From Cephalotus follicularis (lineage: Eukaryota > Streptophyta > Magnoliopsida > Oxalidales > Cephalotaceae), in contig BDDD01001663.1 of the NCBI GenBank assembly GCA_001972305.1, positions 1-64,000 of the forward strand: DNA of 64,000 nt, in the 5' to 3' direction. Made by a program: the position numbers and the translations under genes. The notes beneath the pieces were generated by a model, which did no database searches, was not told where the DNA came from, and saw only the letters and a list, made by a program, of their open reading frames with translations. Of the stretch, positions 55,510 to 64,000 are shown one piece after another (positions within the stretch are counted from its first letter, which is position 1; every line of letters starts with the position of its first letter).

Positions 55510-56408
55510 TTCTTGTCCAGAATTGCCAGGCAGCAGTTTAATATAAGAGGGCATGCATGCTAAAAATCCAATTTCAATCAATCCATAACATGCAATCATA
55601 CAGAAAACATCCAGGAATGATATACATATCATATCTTCTAAAACATGTCAATACTCCAACCTCAAATGCTATCCCGGAATCAAATTGAGTTGATTCCTCT
55701 CTTTGAGTTCCAAGTTCTTCACCCAACTCAATCTTCCAAAATCCAGCAATTAATCTATATGGTTGCATGTTTATAGGTTTAGATACTAAACCGGTATATC
55801 TAATCATGATAACAACAAAATCGGAACCAGAGGGTTACAATCAATTTTTCTAAGTTCCATTTTCCATTTCCTAACTAAATCCAAATCTAAATTTCAATCT
55901 CCAATTTCCAGGCTTATTATTGATGATCATGTTTAGTTTGTAGGGTTATAGAACGAACATGTTATTGTCTAACTATAATTTCAACAATAACAGAACTTGG
56001 AGCTTACCAGGAAATCAAAGCTTCAACTCCTCCTTTGAACTCCAATCCTTCAACATTTACCCAAGAATTCTCCAGCAAGAGTTCTTCTATTCTCAGTGTT
56101 TCTAACTCTCTAATCACTCATGCAGCCTCTGTTTAAAAGGGAATTCAATCTCATTTCAGTCATTACTCTTGTTTCCACATTTTCTCTCCTCTCTCTCACA
56201 TGCATCTCGTTTTTTAATCTCTTTCTCACTTTTCTGCCGTGATTGCAGGTTTGCAGGTGTGTAGGTTTTGCAGAATGAATAGAGAACATGCAAGACACCA
56301 CTCTTGCATGTTGTACACCTGGTGGCACGCATCTATCAAGCAAGACACGTTTAGGTTGCCACTGCTCTGTTCCTACACGCCATGCACAGACACCTGTTTG
56401 TGCCAGAC

Positions 56409-56487
56409 CAGTCGACTGTTGTCCCGTGGCAGTCGACTGTCACTCTTGAATCAAAGCAGTAGGTTGTTACCCTGTGACAGTTGGCTG
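56409..56487. promoter_or_regulatory. CAGTCGACTG array 1, LTR of D
   Basis: Words at 56409, 56430, 56457 and 56478: steps 21, 27 and 21, the same step pattern as array 1 of B (41630-41708), showing the spacing is kept between copies. Confidence 0.85.
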
Positions 56488-56661
56488 TTTGAGGCTGGTT
56501 TTGGTTTGTGAAGTGTATTTCACCACATTTGCATTTTAAATCAAGTCCAACAATTCGACAACCCCAATTTATATAGTAATTGGATATTAAAACTCAATAC
56601 AATGCATATTTTATTCGTCATTGGGTACAATGTACATTAATTGAAATTTGTGGTTATTACA

Positions 56662-56678
56662 TTCCCCCTTGTTAAAGA
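56662..56678 (-). other. Polypurine tract of D
   Basis: Minus strand CTTTAACAAGGGGGAAT directly before the LTR. Confidence 0.8.
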
Positions 56679-56689
56679 AAATTCTTCCC

Positions 56690-59466
56690 CGAATTTAGCC
56701 TTTACATTCCGAACAAGTGAGGAAATGTTTCCATCATTTCGTCTTCACGCTCCCACGTAGCTTCCTCTACTCCGTGAAAACGCCATAGTACTTTTACCAT
56801 GGGAATAGTCTTATTCCTCAACACCTTCTCCATTCGATCCACGATCCTCGTTGGCCTCTCTTCATAAGACAATTTATTATTGATGAATCCAGGGTCGTAG
56901 CTCTATATGTGAGATGGGTCGAGCACCTATTTCCGTAACATGGACACATGAAATACGTTAGGCACACCTGACAAACTGGGCAGTAGTGCAATCTGATATG
57001 CCACATCCCCCACTCTTTCCAGTATCTCATAAGGTCCAATATACCTTGGAGCCAACTTCCCCTTGAGGCCAAAACGGTGTATCCCTTTTGAAGGCGAGGT
57101 CTTCAGGAAAACATGATCTCCCTTCTCGAATTCTAGCTTCCTCCTCTTTATGTCGGCCTAACTCTTCTACCGGCTCTGTGCAGCTAGCAGTCTCTTCTTG
57201 ATCACTTCCACTTTATCAGCAGTCTCTTGTACCAATTCTGGTCCCAGCACTTGTCTCTCACCTACCTCGTTCCAGCAGATAGGCGATCTACACTTCCTCC
57301 CACACAAGGCTTCATAGCGAGCCATTCCAATGCTGGTGTTGTAGGAGAACTCAATCAGTGCCAGATGATCCTCCTAACTCCCAGCAAAATCAATCATGCA
57401 AGCCCGCAGCAAATCCTCAAGAGTCTCCATGCTACGCTCGGACTGTCCGTCGATCTGTGGGTGGAACTCAGTACTGAAGTTCAAGGTTGTTCCCATTGCT
57501 GCTTGGAACTTCTTCCAGAACCTTGAAGTGAATCTAGCATCACGGTCAAAAACAACACTAACCGACACTCCATGCAATCTCACTATCTCCCGGATATACA
57601 ATCGAGCCAACTTCTCGATAGAATACGTCATGTTTATTGGATGAAAGTGGGCAGATTTAGTGAGTCTGTCCACTACAACCCACACTTCTTCATGCTGATT
57701 CTGTGATCTTGGTAATCCTAACAGGAAGTCCATGGTCACATGCACCCATTTCCACTAAACCACTGGTAACAATTGTAGCAGTCCCACAGGTTTCTGATGT
57801 TCAGCCTTCACTCTCTGACAGGTCAAATATCTTGCTACATATTCGGTAATCTCTCTTTTCATACCACTCCACCAGTAATTCTTTTTCAGGTCATGCCACA
57901 TCTTGGAACTTCCAGGGTGAACACTGTATTTTGACTTGTGGGCTTGCAGCAGTAGCTCATCCCTGATGCTCTCATCATCTGGAACACATATCCTTCCTCG
58001 CAACCTCAGTATGCCATCGGTATGAATGGAGAACTCATAATCAGTGTCTAGGTTCTCACGAATACTCCCTAACCTAGTGTCATTATATTGAGCAGTCGGA
58101 ATACGCTCCAGAAGTTCCGGTTGTGCTTTAAGATTTTCCACAATAACTCCTCGGGAAACCATGAATGGATTCCATCTCTGAAATTCCTCCAATAGCTTCC
58201 ACTGTGAAACCATTGCTCCAGCAATCATTGCCTTGCGACTCAGCGCATCTGCCACCACATTTGCCTTTCTTGGGTGGTATTGAATGTTGCAGTTGTAATC
58301 ATTAAAGAACTCCACCCATCGTCTCTGTCTCATGTTGAGCTCCTTCTGGGAAAACAAATACTTTAAACTTTTATGGTCAGTGAAGATCTCAAATTGGGCA
58401 CCATAGAGATAGTGTCTCCATATGTATAAAGCGAATACTACGGCGGCCAACTCTAGATCATGTACGGGATAATTTTCTTCGTACGACTTTAACTTCCTCG
58501 ATGTGTATGCAATCACCCTACCATGTTGCATAAGAACGCATACCAATCCCTTCCCAGAAGCATCAGTATAGACAGTGAAACCCTCATTACCATCCGGTAA
58601 TGCCAACACTGGAGCCAAAATCAACTGACTCTTCAATTCTTGGAAACTTGCCTCACAAGAATAATCCCACACAAAACTTGACTTCTTCTAAGGCAACTGT
58701 GTCAATGGTGTAGCAAGCTTCAAAAACCCCTTGATGAACCTCCGGTAGTAGCCAGCTAATCCCAAGAAGCTACGAACCTTAGTAACGGTCCTCTGTTGGG
58801 GCTAATCAACAATACTCTCTATCTTCGAAGGATCCACCAACAATCCTTTACTCGACACAATGTGACCTAGGAAAGTCACATGGTCCAGCCAAAACTCGCA
58901 CTTGCTGAATTTGGCGTATAGCTGTTCCTTCTGTAATGTCTGTAATATAATCCTAAAATGATGCATGTGTTCCTCAATGCTCTTTGAATAAATCAGGATG
59001 TCGTCTAAGAATATAATGACAAATTGGTCAAGATAGGGTTGGAACACTCTGTTCATCAAACACATGAAGGCTGCAGGAGCATTTTTAACCCAAACAATAG
59101 TATCAGAAATTCATAATGCCCATATCTAGTTTGAAATGAGACCTTCTCCACATCACCTTCTCGGATTCTCAATTGATGATAACCTCTTCTCAGGTCAAGT
59201 TTGGAGAATACAGTAGAGCCTTGCAATTGGTCAAACAACTCCTCAACATGTGGTAGAGTATAGTTGTTCTTCACAGTTACCTAATTTAGCAGCCTGTAAT
59301 CGATGCATAGCTGCATCGATCCATCCTTCTTTTTCACAAACAAGACCAGTGCTCCCCACGGTGATACACTCGGTCTGATGAAGCCCTTATCAAGATAATC
59401 CTGCAATTGAGTCTTCAACTCCGTTAGTTCAGTAGGAGCCATTCGGTACGGAGCTTTTGACATAGG
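56690..59466 (-). pseudogene. Chromovirus D pol: RT to chromodomain
   Basis: Minus strand: reverse transcriptase ([20 protein letters not shown] near 59400; [20 protein letters not shown] near 59000), RNase H ([20 protein letters not shown] near 58560; [20 protein letters not shown] near 58350), integrase ([20 protein letters not shown] near 57900; VVVDRLTKSAHFHPINMTYS near 57650; FHPQIDGQSE near 57450) and a chromodomain-like end near 56700-56830. Nearly the same protein as B. Broken copy. Confidence 0.85.
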
Positions 59467-59473
59467 AGCAGTA

Positions 59474-59878
59474 TGACACCCCACTTAAGAGTGGGCAAGA
59501 GGAAAGGGCTATCCATGAGATGAAGCCACCAAGAGGAAAGGGCTATCCATGAGATGGAGCTGCCCTTGTGACAGGAATGAACCGGATCCATCGAAATGGG
59601 GGAAAGTATGGCTGTGCTATATAAGAAATGATCCTTGAACCTAATTACATGAGGCACCTTTTGATGGATTGGCTTAGGAGTGAGTGGAAACTCCAAAGTT
59701 AAGCGTGCTGCGCTCAGGGCAAAACCAGGATTGGTGACCTCCTGGGATGTCTGACCAATCCATCAATTAGGACAAAACCGTGATGGTCCACGTGGAAACA
59801 CAGATGTATGGGCTCTGTATGTTCTGCGTGGGACAAAAGCGGACAATTTCTCATGTGGTTAAGGATCGGGTCGTTACA
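59474..59878 (+). repeat. TRIM left LTR
   Basis: TGACACCCCACTTAAGAGTG to GGGTCGTTACA. Inside, a short direct repeat of AAGAGGAAAGGGCTATCCAT occurs twice about 37 bp apart. Confidence 0.95.
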
Positions 59879-59880
59879 AT

Positions 59881-59893
59881 TGGTATCAGAGAC
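59881..59893 (+). other. TRIM primer binding site
   Basis: TGGTATCAGAGAC two bases after the LTR, complementary to initiator Met tRNA; sets the element's orientation as plus, opposite to D. Confidence 0.9.
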
Positions 59894-59950
59894 GGACCCC
59901 CTCCAGTAGATGTGGTTCGGGGAAGAACCAGGCGGAAGCTGGTGGGCCTG

Positions 59951-60355
59951 TGACACCCCACTTAAGAGTGGGCAAGAGGAAAGGGCTATCCATGAGATGA
60001 AGCCATCAAGAGGAAAGGGCTATCCATCAGATGGAGCCGCCCTTGTGAGAGGAATGAACCGGATCCATCGAAATGGGGGAAAGTATGGCTGTGTTATATA
60101 AGAAATGATCCTTGAACCTAATTACATGAGGCGCCTTTTGATGGATTGGCTGAGGAGTTAGTAGAAACTCTAAAGTTAAACGTGCTATGCTCAGGGCAAA
60201 ACCAGGATGGGTGACCTCCTGGGAAGTCTGACCAATCCATCAATTAGGACAAAACCGTGATGGTCCACGTGAAAACCCAGATGTATGGGCTCTGTATGTT
60301 ATGCGTGGGACAAAAGCGGACAATTTCTCATGTGGTTAAGGATCGGGTCGTTACA
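59951..60355 (+). repeat. TRIM right LTR
   Basis: Same ends and length as the left LTR. A purine-rich GGCGGAAGCTGGTGGG (about 59931-59946) precedes it and may serve as the polypurine tract. Confidence 0.95.
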
Positions 60356-60814
60356 AGCAGCCCCAGGCAATAGTTCAATGTTCAACTCTATATCTCTCCC
60401 TGGTGGCAACGAAGTGAGATCATCCGAAAATACGTCAGGAAAATCACATACAACAGGAACTTGTTCAATACTAGGCGTACCTTTCGTGTGATCAATCGTA
60501 TACACCAAATAGCCTTCAAATCCTTGCTTGAGATACTTCTGTGCTCGAGTATACGAAATGATTGGAGCAGAAACATTCTTCTCTCCGATAAACTTGCACT
60601 CAGTCCCATCTCGCAGGTAAAAGGTCATTATCTTGTTATAGCAATCGACACAAGCATGATGAGCATACAGCCAGTCCATCCCCAAGATTACATCGAAATC
60701 CTGGATAGGCAATACTATCAAGTCAGCAGATAACTGAATCCCAACTACCACGATCTCACAATTTTTTATTATAGTATCAGACAGAAGACAAGTACCAGCT
60801 GGAGTACACACCTC
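60356..60814 (-). pseudogene. Chromovirus D protease region
   Basis: Minus strand: LIVLPIQDFDVILGMDWLYA (C-terminal protease motif ILGMDWL) and [20 protein letters not shown] leading to the RT linker SDDLTSLPPGRDIELNIELL. It lies between the TRIM and a solo LTR. Broken copy. Confidence 0.85.
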
Positions 60815-62225
60815 CAAAATGTAACGCCCCAGATCCTAGTCCACTTTATGCTCAAAGCGAACTTCGGGGATTCGGTGCGTTACGTGGGGGTGAAACCTCT
60901 AATCCTTTAACAATCTTACTTAACTGCTATTATCTATAAATAACTTGATATACTAAACCTTAAAATTTTATACTCTTATTTAAATCATCATACATCATAA
61001 CAATTATAGTCAACCTCTTACATCTCCACAGGATCTATCATAAGGCATTATACAGCGAAAAACATTAGTTTATAATGTCATAAATTATTATACAAATGGT
61101 ATTCGTAACATAATTCGTAACACAATATCCTTCCGAAATATCACTTATGAGCTCCTGCCAAAGCTCGACTTTCCTCGTTCAATCTTTTCCTGGAAAATTT
61201 TAGTTCAAAACAAAAACATTGAAATGAGTAAGCACCAAAATAGCTCAGTAAGAATTATCGTAATAAAACATTATTGAAATTCATTTTCTGGTATTTTTAT
61301 AAAACCAGTATATTTCACATTCATTCATTTCTTTTCTGATCATATATCACGAATCAGAATATTTCATAAATACTGAGGGGTTTATAAACTTAAATAACCC
61401 TTTTGAACCATTGCTTCACCGGGGCATTGTGCACTCCCCGATTACTATCCTTACATCACATGCATGTCCGAGAGCACTCTCCGCTCTTTCACATTAATCT
61501 TTTACTAGATTAATCCACCCTGGATCGCAATCCAGTCGTTGTTCATCTCAGTTTGTTGCCTTTTCTCTTTTCGTAAAAATAATCATTTCTTGGTACGTTG
61601 AGTGATCAGCTGAAAGCATTCATAAATAATTTTGTACAACATTTTTCCAGAATTTATATTTCAAACAGAAATATTTTAAAATAATAATACAGAATTGCGT
61701 TAAGAAATCGGCAGCAATTCAACATAGAATTTAAGAATTTACATAAATTTAATATAGACTTTTACCACGAATATTGGCATAAATTTAAAATACAAGAACG
61801 TAATAATTATAAAAGATATATACAAATAAGTTATTTAAATATCGAGCATAAAAATTGCTTAATTGAAATATTAAATTAAAAATTAACTTCCTCCACTCGG
61901 TCAGACGGATATACCGATCATATCGATGGGAAAGTTAAATGAAATTGAGCTGAATACTAAAATAAAATACTTTAAAAGAATGAGTAGAAATTCCTAACAT
62001 AAAGTATTTTTAGAAAAAGAACAGGAGTCATTACCTTGCTTTATCTCCTTCTCTCTTTTCTCCACACTGAAGAAATTACTATGCTGAAATCCCAACAAAA
62101 TTCTCTTTTCTCCTCTTCCCTTATTTCTCTCTTTCTCTCTTCCTTCTCTTCTTTCTCTTTCTCTCTTCCTTCTCTCAGTAAACTCTCTCTCAATTTTTTC
62201 TACTGATCACTCTCAATTCTTACTG

Positions 62226-62235
62226 CTATTTATAG
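62226..62235 (-). promoter_or_regulatory. TATA box of the solo LTR
   Basis: CTATAAATAG on the minus strand, about 90 bp downstream of the word array and upstream of a purine-rich stretch (minus strand) at 62080-62200 that would be the start of the transcript. Confidence 0.7.
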
Positions 62236-62317
62236 GTAAAAACGCCGCCTCCAATTTTGTCTTTTTCTGCCCATTTTTACCGCGACCGTTCGTTGCACAA
62301 AACATCAAAAATGACTC

Positions 62318-62610
62318 AAAGCGTCGACATTTTCGCTCTAAGCGTTGACGGTCACAGGCTTGACCTGAGCTTTTCACCTCTATCTCGACTAAAGCGCTGA
62401 CGCTTTCTTACAAAGCGTCGACGCTTTTAAGTCTTCGTCCAAGTCAATAGACATACCTGACTTCAAAGCGTCGATATTTTCATTTAGAGCGCCGACCGTT
62501 GCTCAAAGCGTCGACTCTTTATCCCTAAGCGTCGACGGTTATAGGTATATTTCCAATTTGCTCTTGCACTGGTTTAAAGCGTCGTTTGGGGGGTCTAAGC
62601 GTCGACCGTT
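62318..62610. promoter_or_regulatory. Phased AAGCGTCGACGCTT-type array in U3
   Basis: Cores at 62323 and 62344 (21), 62396 and 62417 (21), 62470, 62491, 62510 and 62531 (21, 19, 21), 62581 and 62601 (20). Cores GTCGAC, GTTGAC, GCTGAC, GTCGAT and GCCGAC. Directly upstream of the TATA box. Confidence 0.8.
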
Positions 62611-62735
62611 ACTACCCCCGTACTCCCAGAGCGTAGGGTCATACTACGGGTCCCTTGAAATATTTTCCAAGTACACAATAGTAAACATTTTGCATAATTA
62701 ATATCTTACATGGAAATTTGGGTCCTTACACAAAA

Positions 62736-63820
62736 CATAAGGTCAACTAGAAGTCACACCATGCAAGTTGCAAGCAAACTCAGATGCAATAAATGAATGT
62801 GTCGTACCAAGGTCAATCGATACATGAGCTAGTATGCCAGATATAAAAATGGTACCTCCCACAACAGTAGTAGATTCTGGCACATCATGTCTATATAAGG
62901 TGTAGACCCTACCTTTCACAATCCCTTTTCCGGTATTCTTCCTCGGTTGAGCAGCCGTAACACTTACACTCTCACCAGCACTTCCCTGTTGGGAGCGTGC
63001 TTGATCCCTCATCATTGGACAACCATTCAGCATATGTTGTTGTGAACCACACCTCAAGCATTTCCCCATCTTTTTTTAGCACTTAGTCTCATCATGGTTC
63101 TGGCGACCACAAAAAGTACATCCACCCAAATTCTGTTGACCGCTTCGGTTAGGAGTTCTTGATCATGAATTTATGCGTCGAGAACCTCCTTGACCTTTGT
63201 TGTCAGACCTTGTCAACTTAGCAAGATTATTACTCCCCTGCCCATGTGACTGTGTGGGCCTCGATTGATTTGTACGAGACCTCTCCGCTCTCCTTTCATT
63301 AGCATCGCCTTCCAAAATCATCGTCCTTTGAGCAATATCTACAAAAGAAGTTAGTTATAGCAATAACAGTTTAGACCTGATGTCAGGTCGAAGGCCTTTT
63401 AGAAACCTTCGAATCATTCGCGATTCACCCTCCACCAGATATGGGGTATGCCTCGCCAATTCCACAAACCTAGTCTGGTACTGAGCTACCGTCATATCCC
63501 CTTGATGTAACTCCATCAGCTCGGTCTCCCTCCGATAACGCTCTATCTGTGGTACATAACTTGCAAGGAACTCAGACTAAAATCTGTCGCAAGTCATGTC
63601 AAGTCTACGAGATTCCCACTTTGCTTCAATCCTTTCCCACCAATAGGTAGCCTCACCCCATAAGCGGTATATAGAAAAGTTGAGTTTCTGTTCATCAGTA
63701 CACTCCAAGGCAGAAAATATTTCCTCCAAGTCTCTAATCCACTGCTCGGCCACTGTAGCGTTCGACTCACCATTGAATATCAGAGGATTCTGTCTCATGA
63801 ACCGTTCCAAGTCTCTGCCA
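62736..63820 (-). pseudogene. Chromovirus D gag and start of protease
   Basis: Minus strand: capsid domain with RFMRQNPLIFNGESNATVAE and FSIYRLWGEATYWWERIEAK near 63577-63820, a basic Gln/Ser-rich stretch, zinc knuckle CLRCGSQQHMLNGCP near 63030-63065, then the protease start HVSIDLGTTHSFIASEFA near 62760-62830. Broken copy. Confidence 0.85.
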
Positions 63821-64000
63821 AATCCACCTGTATGACAAGCTTCAGGAGCCTACTGATAGGCCCGGTTAGCCTCGTACATCTGTCGTATCTACTCCATGTT
63901 AGCCGCATTAGCCTGCATCTGCTGCTGGAAGAGGTCTGCCATGCGGTCAAAATTACTCCCTTCTTCTTGAACTGGAGGAATATTCACTCCTTCATTTGCT
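63821..64000 (-). pseudogene. Chromovirus D gag, N-terminal part, cut by the window edge
   Basis: Minus strand phrase near 63850-63960 reads like FQQQMQANAANMEIRQMYEA, the usual N-terminal helical stretch of tekay-type gag. The start and the leader lie outside the window. Confidence 0.6.

Larger units (their letters stand above)
54148..56661 (-). repeat. 3' LTR of chromovirus D (2514 bp)
   Basis: Minus strand from TGTAATAACCACAAATTTC to GGAGGGTTGTGACA. Matches the LTR of B, including AGCCAAGTGAGGACAACGGC (near 54490-54510). Two CAGTCGACTG arrays. Confidence 0.9.
59474..60355 (+). mobile_element. TRIM (miniature LTR retrotransposon), complete, 882 bp
   Basis: Two 405-bp LTRs (59474-59878 and 59951-60355) flank a 72-bp centre holding a primer site and a purine-rich stretch. 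It has no coding capacity, as expected for a TRIM, which needs proteins from other elements. AGCAG occurs on both sides (59467-59471 and 60356-60360) with two extra bases, TA, between the left copy and the LTR. About 18 differences between the LTRs by eye (about 4.4 percent). Inserted in D, near the start of its reverse transcriptase region. Confidence 0.95.
60820..62730 (-). mobile_element. Solo LTR, 1911 bp, with CAAAA target duplication
   Basis: Bounded by TG...CA with perfect CAAAA duplications at 60815-60819 and 62731-62735. Minus orientation is favoured by a good TATA box (62226-62235, CTATAAATAG) followed by a GA-rich leader, with the word array upstream of it. No coding content. Family not determined; shorter than and different from the tekay-like LTRs. 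Confidence 0.9.
54148..64000 (-). mobile_element. Chromovirus D (tekay-like Ty3/gypsy), partial at right edge
   Basis: Minus strand: gag from beyond the right edge (63820 and above) to 62736, protease and pol to 56690, polypurine tract, LTR 54148-56661. Same family as B by LTR and protein. Two later insertions interrupt it: a TRIM (59474-60355) and a solo LTR (60820-62730). Broken, about ten defects. CCTAA at 54143-54147 would be one half of its target duplication; the other half is outside the window. Confidence 0.85.

Overview
The window is nuclear DNA of a flowering plant, most likely a eudicot. It looks like a gene-poor, repeat-rich region: almost every stretch can be assigned to an LTR retrotransposon or a remnant of one, and I found no convincing host gene, tRNA, rRNA or CRISPR array. 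The evidence is plant-type Ty1/copia (Sirevirus-like and another lineage) and Ty3/gypsy (Athila-like and chromodomain-bearing Tekay-like) proteins, tRNA primer sites, polypurine tracts, 5-bp target-site duplications and a miniature LTR element (TRIM). All the coding copies are broken fossils.

Layout: 1-5473, a minus-strand Sirevirus-like copia element running off the left edge. 5474-18196, a minus-strand Athila-like gypsy element split by a 2.7-kb solo LTR (6313-9045, flanked by CACAT), by two LTR pieces facing each other (9293-10742), and by a second solo LTR (12415-15076). 18197-19046, an unassigned LTR-like piece. 19047-25497, a second Sirevirus-like copy on the plus strand. 25498-28252, a chromovirus fragment. 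28253-44038, a second chromovirus (B) into which a structurally whole 10.2-kb chromovirus (C, 31175-41411, flanked by CATTT) has inserted. 44039-51346, a minus-strand copia element arranged like a head-to-tail dimer sharing one LTR. 51347 to about 52520, an Athila-family LTR. 52521-54147, unassigned DNA with a 370-bp tandem duplication and telomere-like motifs. 54148-64000, a minus-strand chromovirus (D, same family as B) that received a complete TRIM (59474-60355) and a solo LTR (60820-62730, flanked by CAAAA) and runs off the right edge.

The most striking signal is regulatory. The LTRs of several unrelated families, plus some leaders and linkers, carry clusters of short self-complementary words centred on TCGA, repeated at about 21 bp, i.e. 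two turns of the helix. The tekay-like LTRs use CAGTCGACTG (with CAGCCGACTG and CAGTCGGCTG variants). The Sirevirus copies, the copia leader, one Athila LTR and one solo LTR use AAGCGTCGACGCTT. One solo LTR uses GACATCGATGTC and GACGTCGACGTC. Where a TATA box can be placed, a cluster often lies just upstream of it. The words contain GTCGAC and GCCGAC, which fit the published binding preference of CBF/DREB-type AP2 factors. My inference is that these are phased binding-site arrays acquired in parallel by different retrotransposon families. That would need motif statistics and binding or expression data to establish.
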